From CAYMLL01 sp964390645 (GTDB taxonomy: Bacteria > Planctomycetota > UBA8108), in the NCBI GenBank assembly GCA_964390645.1, contig CAYMLL010000009.1, positions 1-62,579 of the forward strand: a stretch of 62,579 nt of DNA, written 5' to 3'. Positions within the stretch are counted from its first letter, which is position 1. Each line of letters begins with the position of its first letter. Below the pieces are notes generated by a model, which saw only the letters and a list, made by a program, of their open reading frames with translations, was not told the DNA's origin and ran no database searches. This document shows positions 1 to 9,085 of the stretch, piece after piece. The translations under genes were made by a program, and so were the position numbers.

Positions 1-350
1 CGCGCTGCGAGAAGCTCTCTACCGGAATGAAGCAGAAGGTCTCGATCGCGCGTTCGATCGTCCACGACCCGCCGGTCGTCATATTCGACGAGCCCACCCT
101 CGGGCTCGACATCCTGATCGCCACGACGATGCTTCGCTTCATCCAGGACTGTCGCTCCGCCGGCAAGTGCATCATCTTCTCGACTCACATCATGAGCGAG
201 GTCGAGAAGCTCTGCGACCGCGTCGGCATCATACACGCCGGCAAGCTCGAGGCTGTCGGCACGATCGCCCAGCTGCGTGACTTGACCGGTGAGCGGTTTC
301 TCGAGGACGTCTTCCTGCGGCTCGTCGAGGGCGCCGAGAGAGCGACATGA
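1..350 (+). CDS. ABC transporter ATP-binding protein, C-terminal part (ABC-2 exporter, NatA-like)
   Basis: Only the C-terminal part is present; the reading frame is open to the left edge, with codons starting at base 3. The visible part opens with the ABC signature LSTGMKQK, followed by Walker B (VVIFDEPT), the D-loop (LGLD) and the H-loop in FSTHIMSEVEKLCDRV. The Walker A region lies off the window. The LSTGMKQ signature and the short C-terminal tail fit the ATPase of ABC-2 type exporters (NatA/CcmA class). Its stop overlaps the start of the permease gene by 4 nt (ATGA), so the two products are probably translationally coupled and form one transporter. The substrate cannot be read from the sequence. 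Confidence 0.9.
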   Translation, partial: RCEKLSTGMKQKVSIARSIVHDPPVVIFDEPTLGLDILIATTMLRFIQDCRSAGKCIIFSTHIMSEVEKLCDRVGIIHAGKLEAVGTIAQLRDLTGERFLEDVFLRLVEGAERAT

Positions 351-2326
351 GCGCCGAGGGCCGACGCCCATCCACGGTCGGGACGATTTTCCGCAAGGAG
401 CTGCGAGAGCTGCTGCGCGATCGTCGAGCGGTGTTCTTCGCGTTCGTGCTGCCGCTCTTTCTGTATCCGTTGATCTTCCTGGTCACGTCGGCGTTGCCGA
501 AGGCGCACGAGGAGGAGCTCGAGTCGAAGAGGCTGACCGTCGGCGTCTCGGGAAGCGACCCCGGGCTCGAGAGCTTTCTTCGCGAGGACGACCGTCTCGA
601 TCTTGTCGAGGCGGAGCCGAGCGAGGTGGAGCTGCGTGAGGAGTCGAAGGACCTCTTCGTCGAGTTCGAGAGCCCGGGCCGAGGACCGATGAAGGTCACC
701 GTGAGGTACTTGCAGACGGTGCCCGGATCGCGGGAGGCTCACCGTCGCATCGGCGCCGTTCTCGCGCGACTGGAAGAGTCGCTTCTGGCGGCGAGGTTCG
801 ACGGCCTGGGCCGGCGTGTCGATGTGGACGGGCTTCTCCAGATCGACCCCACGGACGTCTCGAGTGCCGCGGAGCGCAGCGCGGTGGGTCTGGGGAAGCT
901 CCTGCCTGCGCTCCTGATCGTCCTCCTGATGACCGGAGGGGCGTTCGCGGCGATCGACCTCGTCGCCGGCGAGAAGGAGCGTGGAACCCTCGAGACGCTG
1001 TACGTGCAGTCGGTCTCCGCCGCAGAGATCGCCTTCGGCAAGTTCCTCGTCGTGCTCGTGTCGTCGATCGCATCGGTGCTGCTCAACGTCGTGGGGCTGC
1101 TGGTAGCGGTGCTCTCGGGGCTGACGCCGGCGGGACTCGGCGGCGACGTGCTGGTGATTCCCTCCGCCGGGAATATCGGCCTCGTTCTGCTGCTGCTCGT
1201 TCCCTTCGCGGTGTTGACGAGCGCGCTGCTCCTGGCGATGTCGTCGTACGCGCGTTCTTACCGCGAGGCGCAGACCTACCTGCTGCCGCTGACCATTCTC
1301 ATCCTGGTGCCCATCGGGCTGGCCGCGGCGCCGCAGGTCGAGCTTTCGAGTGTCGTCGCGATCGTGCCGGTCGCCAACGTCGCTCTCGCGACCCGTGAGG
1401 CCATCGGCGGTCGGCTCGAGCTCCTGCCGCTGGCGCTGGTGCTCGGCTCGACATGCCTCTACGCGTCCTGGATGCTCCGTCGTACGACGAGCCTCCTGGC
1501 GCGAGAAGAGGTCGTTCTGGTCATCGAGCCGCCGCCGATGGCGACCGATGCCAGCGTCGAAGGGCGCCGGCGCCGCGCGCTCGCCTTCGGCGCCCTGACT
1601 CTGCTGTGGGTTTTCTTCGCCGCGGGGTGGCTGCAAGGCGGCAGCGACTTCGGCCCGATCATCGGCACGGTCCTGACACTCTGGGGGGCGGTGCTCGCTC
1701 CGGCGCTGCTCTATCCCGTCCTCACGCGGCGGGGGCTTGCACGCACGCTCGGTCTGCGACGCTCGACGTTCTCCAGCCTCGCGCTCGTCGTGCCGATGGC
1801 GGTCGCCTGCTCGATCGTGATGGCGGGGTACTTGCGCCTCCAGAACCTCTTCCTTCCGTTTCCCGAGGCGTTCGCGGAGGAGATGGAGAGGTTCCTGTCG
1901 GTGAAGGATCTCTCCATCCCCGTGGCGTTCTTCGTCTTCGCGCTGTCGCCGGGAGTCTGCGAGGAGATGCTCTGGCGCGGCGCGTTTCAGGGGGACGTCG
2001 CCGCCCGCGGCAGGACATGGAGGACGGTACTGATCGTCGGCATCTTCTTCGGCGTCTTCCACTTCTCGGCGCATCGGTTCGTACCGACCGCCGTCGTCGG
2101 TGGATTGCTCGCGCTCGTGCGTCTTCGCTCCGGCTCGCTCTTTCCGTGCATGGTTCTGCACACCGTCTACAACGCGGTGACCCTCTTCGTGATCTCGAGG
2201 ATCCAGGATGAGCCCGGAGGCTGGGGGCGCTGGCTTCTCGAGCCATGGTCGGCGCTGCTCGCCGTCGTCGTTGTCGCCGCGTGTGCGTTCGGGCTGCGGC
2301 GCCACGCGCGAGGGGACTCCGGCTGA
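347..2326 (+). CDS. ABC-2 permease fused to a CPBP intramembrane metalloprotease domain
   Basis: A 659-residue membrane protein. Residues 1-385 look like an ABC-2/NatB permease: one N-terminal membrane segment, a long extracytoplasmic loop (about 55-180), then a membrane block beginning at LLPALLIVLLMTGG and containing the conserved VAGEKERGTLETL cytoplasmic loop. After a linker comes a second membrane block with CPBP (type II CAAX protease/Abi) motifs: EEMLWRG (E539, E540, R544), a His in GVFHFSAHR (about H572) and a downstream HTVYN. These are the putative metal-binding residues of that family. ABC-2/CPBP fusions are known from planctomycetes. It overlaps the ATPase gene by 4 nt. Na+ or drug export is possible, but the substrate and any proteolytic target are unknown. 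Confidence 0.88.
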   Translation: MSAEGRRPSTVGTIFRKELRELLRDRRAVFFAFVLPLFLYPLIFLVTSALPKAHEEELESKRLTVGVSGSDPGLESFLREDDRLDLVEAEPSEVELREESKDLFVEFESPGRGPMKVTVRYLQTVPGSREAHRRIGAVLARLEESLLAARFDGLGRRVDVDGLLQIDPTDVSSAAERSAVGLGKLLPALLIVLLMTGGAFAAIDLVAGEKERGTLETLYVQSVSAAEIAFGKFLVVLVSSIASVLLNVVGLLVAVLSGLTPAGLGGDVLVIPSAGNIGLVLLLLVPFAVLTSALLLAMSSYARSYREAQTYLLPLTILILVPIGLAAAPQVELSSVVAIVPVANVALATREAIGGRLELLPLALVLGSTCLYASWMLRRTTSLLAREEVVLVIEPPPMATDASVEGRRRRALAFGALTLLWVFFAAGWLQGGSDFGPIIGTVLTLWGAVLAPALLYPVLTRRGLARTLGLRRSTFSSLALVVPMAVACSIVMAGYLRLQNLFLPFPEAFAEEMERFLSVKDLSIPVAFFVFALSPGVCEEMLWRGAFQGDVAARGRTWRTVLIVGIFFGVFHFSAHRFVPTAVVGGLLALVRLRSGSLFPCMVLHTVYNAVTLFVISRIQDEPGGWGRWLLEPWSALLAVVVVAACAFGLRRHARGDSG

Positions 2327-2395
2327 GAGCCGGCACACTCTCTTGCCTCGCGGGCCGGTCCCGAGAACAATGGTCGCGACGGCACGGAGGCGAGA

Positions 2396-2779
2396 ATGGC
2401 GACAGAGATCGAGATCGAGGCCGGTGGAGTCACGCTCCGGGGTGAGCTCGGGGACAGCGAGTGCGCGCGGGCGGTCGCCGATGTGCTGCCGATTCGAGTG
2501 CGACCGAGCGTCTGGGGTGAGGAGTTCTACTTCGAGATCGCCGTCGCCATGGGCTCCGACGAGACCGCGACCAGCCTCGTGGATGTCGGCACTCTCGGCT
2601 ACTGGCCGACCGGTAACGCTCTCTGCGTCTTCTTTGGCCGGACGCCGATGAGCACCACGGACCGGCCGGTGCCCGCCAGCGACGTCAACATCGTGGGGCA
2701 TGTCGACGACGCCCGCAGATTCACCGATGTGACGGGAGCGACGGAGATTCACGTGCGTCGAGTGGTGACTCGTTCGTGA
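2396..2779 (+). CDS. cyclophilin-like fold protein (TM1367-type)
   Basis: A 127-residue cytosolic protein with no signal or membrane segment. The motif LGYWPTGNALCVFFGRTP and the upstream GEEFYFEI strand match the small Cyclophil_like family (TM1367 type), which has the cyclophilin beta-barrel without the eukaryotic catalytic set. The length is typical. The biochemical role of the family is not established, so no peptidyl-prolyl isomerase activity is claimed. The ATG follows a GGAGG-like stretch (cggaggcgag). It stands alone downstream of the ABC exporter. Confidence 0.8.
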   Translation: MATEIEIEAGGVTLRGELGDSECARAVADVLPIRVRPSVWGEEFYFEIAVAMGSDETATSLVDVGTLGYWPTGNALCVFFGRTPMSTTDRPVPASDVNIVGHVDDARRFTDVTGATEIHVRRVVTRS

Positions 2780-2882
2780 ATCGTCCGGGGTGAATACTCA
2801 GCGCCCGACGGCGTCGAAAGAGATTGGATGATCGAATCGCGTGGCGTATCATGCTGCGTTGCAGAAGGGACGGACAGACAGA

Positions 2883-3308
2883 ATGCTAACTTTCTCGAAC
2901 CACTTGGCGCGCAAGCAGGCCGTCGCGGCCTCCGATCGCCGCACCGGGCAGGCGTCCCCGTCCCGGTCCCGGTCCCCGTCGCCGACCCCGTCGCCGACCC
3001 CGTCGCCGACCCCGTCGCCGACCCCGTCGCCGACCCTGGCGCCGTCCCCGGGCGTAGCCGTCTCCGGTAGCTCTGAAGACACCGCCGCGACCATCGTTGT
3101 CGAGTACTGCGTCCCCGGCAACTACGAGCCGGTCGCAAGTGCTCTCGCAGACGCCATCTACCGGGAGCTCGGCGAGTTCGTCTCCCTGCGTCCGTCGCGC
3201 GACGGCGTCTTCGAGGTTCGTGTTCGCGGTCGGCTCGTCTTCAGCAAGCGAGCCAGCTGGCGTTTTCCCGACCACGACGAGATCTTCTACCACGTGAAGC
3301 AACGTTGA
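2883..3308 (+). CDS. Rdx/SelW-like thioredoxin-fold protein with a Pro/Ser/Thr repeat stalk
   Basis: About 141 residues from the ATG at 2883 (a GTG at 2841 would add 14). The C-terminal 75 residues match the Rdx (SelW/SelT/SelH) family: VVEYCVPGNY, then an alternating helix/strand pattern, GVFEVRVRGRLVFSKR and the closing FPDHDEIFYHVK. Family members normally have CxxC or CxxU after the first strand. Here the second redox residue is Gly (CVPG), so disulfide chemistry is doubtful. Before the domain lies a low-complexity stretch of PSPT units encoded by a 12-bp tandem repeat. All frames stay open across the repeat, so the exact start is uncertain; the conserved domain supports this frame. A structural or partner-binding role is possible. 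Confidence 0.65.
   Translation: MLTFSNHLARKQAVAASDRRTGQASPSRSRSPSPTPSPTPSPTPSPTPSPTLAPSPGVAVSGSSEDTAATIVVEYCVPGNYEPVASALADAIYRELGEFVSLRPSRDGVFEVRVRGRLVFSKRASWRFPDHDEIFYHVKQR
2975..3034. repeat. 12-bp tandem repeat, five perfect copies, encoding PSPT units
   Basis: The unit CCCGTCGCCGAC occurs five times in perfect tandem and continues less perfectly on both sides. It lies inside the Rdx-like gene. Because the unit is a multiple of three, copy-number change would lengthen or shorten the protein's stalk without breaking the frame. Confidence 0.9.
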
Positions 3309-3596
3309 TCCTCGATCGGAGTCGATGGTCCTTCCGTCCCGCAAACGTGCCCCGGCCTCCCGGATCTGTCGTCGTGGAACGTGCTCCGGGACCCGATGCG
3401 GTAATTTCTTTCCGCTGCACGACTCGAACGCATCGGGTAGGCTGGATTCTGACGCCCGCCCGGCCTTTTCTCTTCGCCGTGCCGGGAGTTTAGCCCGTAG
3501 GATGGGGAGCGTCGGGTTCGTTGTCGCATGGCCCGGGCCGGCTGGTTCCACCGGAACCTCGGAGCCGCCTGTTGCCGCACATCCAGAGACGGGAAG

Positions 3597-6500
3597 ATGG
3601 GTTTTCGATCGCCGCGACACATCGCCGGGATGCGTGACCTGGGCTCCGCTACCGCAGGACGGAGAGTCGCGGGGAGTGTGCTACTCGGAGTCCTCGCTCT
3701 CTTGCTCGCGCCCACCGCGGCTCGGGCGGTCGTGGTCATCAACGAGATCCACTACCACCCGCCGTCTCCGGGTGGCAAGACGCTCGAGTTCATCGAGCTG
3801 CTCAACGACTCCGGTGAGGCCGTCGGAATCGGCGGCTGGAGCTTTTCTCGCGGCGTCGACTACCGCTTCCCGTCCGACGCGATCATCCCCGCCGGCGAGC
3901 TCGTCGTCGTTGCCCGGGACCGTGCCGAGCTGATTCGCGAGTTCGGGATCGCCGGCGCACGGGTCTTCGGCAACTACGACGGCGTTCTGGACAACGGCGG
4001 CGACGAGGTCGTCCTCGTCGATGCGCAGAACGCGCACGTCGACGCCGTATCGTTCGACGACCGTGTACCGTGGCCGACCGCTGCCGATGGCGACGGTGGC
4101 TCGCTGCAGCGTATCTGTGCTACCGGGCCTTCGTGGACCTTCCGCAACTGGGGGGCCTCGGCGGCTGCCGGGCCGACACCGCTGGCGGTGAACGTCGGTT
4201 CGGGGTGTCCGCTGCCCGAGTTTCAGCCGCCCCCTGTCGTCTTCACGGAGATCAACTACCACCCGGCGAATGACACGGACGCCTTCGACGAGTTCGTGGA
4301 GATTCACAACCGCACCGACACCGACATCGACGTCTCGGGATGGCGCTTCATCGGAGTCACGTTCGAGTTTCCGCCGAAAACAACGCTCGGCGCGGGCGAG
4401 TTTCTGGCGGTTTGCCGCAACGCCGCACACGTGCGTTCGCTCTATTCGATCGAGACCGCGGTCGGAGACTTCGTGGGCAGGCTGTCGAACGGCGGTGAGA
4501 GTCTTCTCCTGCTCGATGCGGAAGGCCGCCTCGTCGATTTCGTTCGCTACGGAGATAGCGGCGACTGGCCGGTATCCGTCGACGCAGGCGGACCGACACT
4601 CGAGAAGATGGACCCGTCGGCTCCGAGCGACGATCCGGGGAGCTGGAGCGAGAGCCATCTCCAGCCGCAGGGCTTCACGACGTTGACCGCCACGGGTCCG
4701 TTGACCCGCCTGCTGACGCAGCGCTTTCTGCTCGGCGTCAACGGGGCGGGAGAGTACATCGTCGACAACGTCTCGCTCGAGAGAGTCGATGAGCTCGGTG
4801 TCAACCTGATCCCGGACGGAGGCTTCGAGGAGGGCGTCGGCTCGTGGTTGGTCCGCGGCAACGCGTCGAGATCGACCGTCGAGAACGGCATCGGCGTCGG
4901 CGGAAGCGCTGGGCTGCGTCTCGTCGGAGAGGAGTCCTGCTCCGGCGACTGCGGCGGCTGTTCATCGTCGCAGAGCGTGGCACTGTCGATACGCGGGCTC
5001 GAGAACGATGTCGACTACCGGCTGTCGGTCGACTACCGATTCGTCAGCGGAAGCCCGAAGTTCTACTGCCGGCTGCTGCGCGGCTTCGGGGTCTGTCTCG
5101 GCGAGATCCTTGCGACGCCGGGGCAGGAGAACTCGAACAGCACCGAGGTCCTGCCGCCCTTCATCTCCCATCGCGGGCGCTTTCCGCTCGAGCCGACGTC
5201 GGAGGACCGCACGCAGGTCACCGCTAAGGTGCGGTCGCCCTCGGGTCGGGATATCGAGGCGGTCGAGCTCACCTGGTTCCTCGGCGAGGAGAGCGGTACG
5301 GTCGCGATGCTCGACGACGGGGAGTCGGGCGACCACGATGCCGGCGACGGTGTCTTCGGCGTTCGAATGCCGGGCTTCGAGCATGACTCCCCGGTTGTCT
5401 ATCACATCACCGCACGCACGACTGACGGGCGTGTTGGTGCGACTCCGCGGGTGTCCGACGTCGGAAACCTGCTGCGTGAAGATCTCTGGGGGTTCTACGT
5501 CAATGACGACCAGCCCGACTCGCCGATCTCCACGTACCACATCGTGTTCCGTCAGGCGAACGCGGACAGACCGGATCAGATCAACAACGTCCTCAACTGT
5601 CAGATGCTCGAAGCGTGCGATTTCATCTTCGGTGGCGAGGTCTACCCTGACGTCGGCCTGCGCTTTCGCGGCAACACGGCGTGCGTGCTCAAGAAGCGGA
5701 ACCTGAAGCTGAAGTTCAATCGCGGGCGCTGGTTCAGGGGTCTGCGCAAGATGAACCTGCAGGGGATCTGGACCGACAAGTCGCTCGTCCGGGAGCACGT
5801 CGCGTGGCGGTTCATCACGGACCTCGGAGTACCGTCCTGCGAGACGGAGTACATTCGCGTTCACCTCAACGGCCAGTACCACGGCTTGTTTCTCTACCTC
5901 GAGCATCCCGACGAGCAGTTCCTCGAGCGCAACGGGCTCAGCGATGACGACTGCCTGTACAAGGCGAGGCAGCCGACCGGCGCGGGGGGGACCCCGGTCG
6001 GCGTCTCCAATCAGTCGAGCTCCGCCGCCTTCGCCGCCTTCTGGGAGAGGGAGACCTGTAAGACGGAGGACTTCACCGAGCTCGCGGACTTCGTTGGCGC
6101 GATGCACTCGGATGCCGCAGGAGCCGGGCCTTCGGCGGAGTTCCACCTTCAGCGCACCTTTCCGCGGTGGCAGATTGGCTACCAGGTCGCGCAGATCGCC
6201 CTCAACAACATCGACAGCTTCGCGAAGAACCACTTCCTTCTCTTCGATCGCTCCGAGGATCGCTGGGGGATGGTGTGCTGGGACATGGATCTCGTCTTCG
6301 GCAAGAACTTCGATGGTCGGCTCAATCGACCGAATCCTCCGCGGGTCGGCACCATCAATGACTGCATGTTGAGCCCTGGAGATGACCTGAACCCCTGGTT
6401 CACGACGACGGTCCGGGGCAACACCCGACTGCACTATTTCATCGATTTTCTCTTCAATGCCGACCGCGGCTTCTTCCGCAGAGCCTACGTGATACGGCTG

Positions 6501-7514
6501 TGGGACATCCTCCACGAGAAGTACAACAACGACGCCTACGATCCCTTCCTCGACGATCTCGAGGCTCTCCTGGTGGTCGAGCAAGAGGAGGACTTCGCGC
6601 GCTGGGGCCGGTCGCCGGTCACCTGTCTGGCAGACTGCGGGAACTGTGCGCGCGGGATCGACATGCAGAGCAACCTCGACGAGGTGAAGGAGCAGATCCG
6701 GCGGCACCGCGGCTTCCTGATCAGCTATCTGACGCGATTCCACGCGGAGTTTCTCGACCACGACAAGATGAAGATCACCGAGCTGATGTTCAATCCGGTC
6801 GGTGTGCGGGAGGACCTCGAGTTCATCGAGCTGCTGAATACGAGTGACCGTGCGGTCGATCTGTCCGGCTGGGCGTTGACCGAGGGAGTGGGTTTCGTGT
6901 TTCCGCCTGCCACCCGCGTGATGCCGAACGGCATCGTCATCGTTGCCAAGTCTCGCGAGACCTTCCTGGCCCGGAACCCCGGGCTCCCCGGCGATGTTCT
7001 CGTCCTCGGTGACTACGACGGCAGCCTGAACAACGATGGCGACACCGTACGACTCGTGGACGCCGGCGAGGGTTTCCCCGCGACGATCGATTTCGTGCGT
7101 TACTCGGACGGTGGCGAGTGGCCGGATATTCGCGAGGGTCACTCGATCGAGGTCGCCGTGCCAGTCGACGCCAATACCGACAACGACAATCCCGACAACT
7201 GGCGCATGTCGGCCCTGCAGCTCGGTACTCCGGGACGGATCGAGGGGTTGTCAGTGGTGACATTCCTGCGTGGCGACACCAACGCCGACGGTCGCGTCAA
7301 CATCTCCGATCCCGTGGCCACGCTGGACTTTCTCTTCACCGGTGGTCAGGCGCCGCGGTGTCTCGATGCGGCGGACGTCGACGACAACGGCAGCGTCATG
7401 CTCTCGGATGCGGTGATCGTCCTCGATTTTCTCTTCCGCTCGGGACTTCGGCCACAGGAGCCGTTCCCGGAGCCGGGAGTCGATCCGACTCCGGACGAGC
7501 TTTTCTGCAAATGA
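3597..7514 (+). CDS. secreted surface protein: LTD - LTD - CotH kinase-like - LTD - dockerin/EF-hand
   Basis: About 1305 residues from the ATG at 3597; starts at 3528 or 3630 are also possible, and none has a strong ribosome site. A signal peptide ends near TAARA/VVVINE. Lamin-tail domains lie at about 45-170, 214-353 and 1059-1210, each with an FIELLN- or FVEIHN-type motif and GxWxF. Residues about 635-1050 form a CotH-kinase-like domain with LFLYLEHPDE (about 763) and CWDMDLVFGKNF (about 894-905), the Glu/Asp metal and ATP motifs of CotH. The end (from about 1223) carries two Ca-binding loops, GDTNADGRVNISD and AADVDDNGSVMLSD, in the planctomycete dockerin-like style. The protein is probably exported and modifies or binds surface material; the kinase substrate is unknown. 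Confidence 0.85.
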   Translation: MGFRSPRHIAGMRDLGSATAGRRVAGSVLLGVLALLLAPTAARAVVVINEIHYHPPSPGGKTLEFIELLNDSGEAVGIGGWSFSRGVDYRFPSDAIIPAGELVVVARDRAELIREFGIAGARVFGNYDGVLDNGGDEVVLVDAQNAHVDAVSFDDRVPWPTAADGDGGSLQRICATGPSWTFRNWGASAAAGPTPLAVNVGSGCPLPEFQPPPVVFTEINYHPANDTDAFDEFVEIHNRTDTDIDVSGWRFIGVTFEFPPKTTLGAGEFLAVCRNAAHVRSLYSIETAVGDFVGRLSNGGESLLLLDAEGRLVDFVRYGDSGDWPVSVDAGGPTLEKMDPSAPSDDPGSWSESHLQPQGFTTLTATGPLTRLLTQRFLLGVNGAGEYIVDNVSLERVDELGVNLIPDGGFEEGVGSWLVRGNASRSTVENGIGVGGSAGLRLVGEESCSGDCGGCSSSQSVALSIRGLENDVDYRLSVDYRFVSGSPKFYCRLLRGFGVCLGEILATPGQENSNSTEVLPPFISHRGRFPLEPTSEDRTQVTAKVRSPSGRDIEAVELTWFLGEESGTVAMLDDGESGDHDAGDGVFGVRMPGFEHDSPVVYHITARTTDGRVGATPRVSDVGNLLREDLWGFYVNDDQPDSPISTYHIVFRQANADRPDQINNVLNCQMLEACDFIFGGEVYPDVGLRFRGNTACVLKKRNLKLKFNRGRWFRGLRKMNLQGIWTDKSLVREHVAWRFITDLGVPSCETEYIRVHLNGQYHGLFLYLEHPDEQFLERNGLSDDDCLYKARQPTGAGGTPVGVSNQSSSAAFAAFWERETCKTEDFTELADFVGAMHSDAAGAGPSAEFHLQRTFPRWQIGYQVAQIALNNIDSFAKNHFLLFDRSEDRWGMVCWDMDLVFGKNFDGRLNRPNPPRVGTINDCMLSPGDDLNPWFTTTVRGNTRLHYFIDFLFNADRGFFRRAYVIRLWDILHEKYNNDAYDPFLDDLEALLVVEQEEDFARWGRSPVTCLADCGNCARGIDMQSNLDEVKEQIRRHRGFLISYLTRFHAEFLDHDKMKITELMFNPVGVREDLEFIELLNTSDRAVDLSGWALTEGVGFVFPPATRVMPNGIVIVAKSRETFLARNPGLPGDVLVLGDYDGSLNNDGDTVRLVDAGEGFPATIDFVRYSDGGEWPDIREGHSIEVAVPVDANTDNDNPDNWRMSALQLGTPGRIEGLSVVTFLRGDTNADGRVNISDPVATLDFLFTGGQAPRCLDAADVDDNGSVMLSDAVIVLDFLFRSGLRPQEPFPEPGVDPTPDELFCK

Positions 7515-7647
7515 TGGCCCGGTCTCGGCACGGCCCCATGTTCCCCGTGGATACCGCCGGCGTGCTGCGGCTCCTCTCGCGTGGGGGCAGCCCGGCGCCG
7601 TCGTCCTTGCTCCCCGTCGGACCCGACGTGACGGAGGACGAGCGCGC

Positions 7648-8418
7648 TTGTCCGTGAGACCGGCTCCTCTGGGTGGAACCGCGGCGCCACGTCTGCTCGT
7701 GAGCGTGCGTTCGGCGAGCGAGGCCCTCGAGGCGCTGAGGGGCGGAGCGTCGATCATCGACGTCAAGGAGCCCGACGCCGGTGCGCTCGGCGCGGCTTCG
7801 GTGGCGACCTGTCGCGAGGTCGTCGACGCCGTGGGGTCACGCGTCCCGGTGACCGCGGCGCTCGGAGAGCTGGTTGACCTTCGCTCGCCGCAGAGCTTTG
7901 AGGGGGACGCCGGGGTGGCTCTCTACAAGCTCGGGATGGCCGGCGCGAAATCGGCACCGTGGCGCGAGACGCTCCTGAAGTGGCGATCGCATCTGCGCCA
8001 GGCGGTCCCGACGGAGACGGTCCCCACGGAGACGGATCTCGTCGCGGTCGCCTACGCGGACTGCGATCGCTGCGACGCGCCGAGCGTCAGGGATGTCTTC
8101 GATTTCGCGGTCGACCGGGGCTTTCCCTACGTTCTCATCGATACCTTCGTGAAGGACGGAGCGACGCTACTCGATCTCCTCGGCGTCGAGGAGATCGCCG
8201 CTCACGTGCGCCGTGCGCACAGTGGGGGGACAGGAGTCGTCGCGGCGGGTTCGCTGTCGCGGAAGCTCTTCGCGGAAGTCGCCGCGAGCGGTGTGGACGT
8301 CATCGCCGTGCGAGGAGCGGCGACGAAAGGAGACCGGAGCGACGTGGTCAGCGCTCTGTGCGTCGCCGACCTGTGGCGCGAGATCTCACGAATTCGCGGT
8401 CAGACCGCGTCGGCGTAG
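7648..8418 (+). CDS. mfnB: (5-formylfuran-3-yl)methyl phosphate synthase, methanofuran biosynthesis
   Basis: A 256-residue TIM-barrel enzyme of the MfnB (DUF556) family, which makes the furan precursor of methanofuran from two glyceraldehyde-3-phosphate molecules. Key residues align with the studied archaeal enzyme: K40 in IIDVKEPDAGALG (Schiff-base lysine region), K94 in LYKLGMAG, and D165/K169 in DTFVKDG. The spacing matches that described for MJ1099. The start is TTG at 7648, with GGAGG 10 nt upstream; a GTG two codons later is less well placed. The gene converges on the mfnE-like gene with a 19-nt overlap. The bacterial product would feed the cofactor used by Fhc. Confidence 0.93.
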   Translation: MSVRPAPLGGTAAPRLLVSVRSASEALEALRGGASIIDVKEPDAGALGAASVATCREVVDAVGSRVPVTAALGELVDLRSPQSFEGDAGVALYKLGMAGAKSAPWRETLLKWRSHLRQAVPTETVPTETDLVAVAYADCDRCDAPSVRDVFDFAVDRGFPYVLIDTFVKDGATLLDLLGVEEIAAHVRRAHSGGTGVVAAGSLSRKLFAEVAASGVDVIAVRGAATKGDRSDVVSALCVADLWREISRIRGQTASA

Positions 8419-9029
8419 AGAAGGCTCTCCCCGGTGTCGTCCGCGCACAGATTCACCGAGACAACCCGCTCGAGGTCCTTCGCCGCGGTCGGGAAGTGGG
8501 CGTCGACGAATCCTTCGTTTGCCGCCTGTGTCATCGACATGCGCTCGGGAATCGTCACCGACTTGAGCAGCACCAGCTCCGGCGCGCAGAGGTGGTCGGC
8601 GACCCGCGCCGCGATCGAGTCGCTGGTGACGCGCCAGCGACGAGGCAGCGGCGACAGGCTCTCCTCGTCGATATCGACGATGAAGTGGTACACGTCGTAG
8701 ATGGGCACACGTCCGGCGCTCCAGACCGACTCGAGATCCGACGGTGTGTCGATGACCGAGCCCTCCGGCAGGATTCGTTCCAGGACGCGCGCCGTGACCG
8801 AGAGGGTGCGCAGGGCGAGCCAGTGACAGGTCTCTTCACCCAGGTTGTGGACTCGGTCCCATCGCCTGAGGGCCTCGACGGCCTGGCCACCACCGCAGAC
8901 CACGAGCGGTCGCGGCCGGCTGAAGTCTCCCAGGAGGTTCGCGAGACGAGCGGCGAGGTCAGGGAGCCCGAGAAGGCTGCCACCGAGCTTGAACACCGCG
9001 GTGGGCGGGTGCGTATCGGCTTGCGTCAT
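8400..9029 (-). CDS. mfnE: amino-acid-kinase family protein, probable MfnE (aminomethylfuran-phosphate kinase)
   Basis: A 209-residue amino-acid-kinase superfamily protein. It has the nucleotide-binding KLGGSLL near the N-terminus, VVCGGGQAVE, RVTSDSIAARVA (substrate/ATP loop), LVLLKS and a closing GFVDAHFP. This short, single-domain form resembles archaeal MfnE (MJ0458), which phosphorylates aminomethyl-furanmethanol phosphate to the diphosphate. The start is the ATG at 9029; upstream codons would run into the divergent hisA-like gene. Pairing with mfnB and other C1 genes supports the assignment. A different small-molecule kinase role cannot be excluded from sequence alone. Confidence 0.8.
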   Translation of the reverse strand: MTQADTHPPTAVFKLGGSLLGLPDLAARLANLLGDFSRPRPLVVCGGGQAVEALRRWDRVHNLGEETCHWLALRTLSVTARVLERILPEGSVIDTPSDLESVWSAGRVPIYDVYHFIVDIDEESLSPLPRRWRVTSDSIAARVADHLCAPELVLLKSVTIPERMSMTQAANEGFVDAHFPTAAKDLERVVSVNLCADDTGESLLYADAV

Positions 9030-9085
9030 GAGCGGCAGGCGATTTTGGGCTTTCCATCGGGGTGATTCAACTTTCAAATCCCCAC

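Noticed and set aside
185..2752. 855-residue left-strand ORF
   Set aside because: It is the antisense shadow of the ABC exporter and cyclophilin-like genes; composition is Arg/Asp/His-rich with no domain.
2975..3034. Possible CRISPR or satellite array
   Set aside because: 12-bp units without spacers, inside a reading frame; a coding minisatellite.
3391..3438. 10-bp perfect inverted repeat with a 28-nt loop
   Set aside because: Expected several times by chance in 62 kb of GC-rich DNA; no function indicated.
4962..7142. 726-residue left-strand ORF under the CotH gene
   Set aside because: Antisense open frame caused by high GC3; no motifs.
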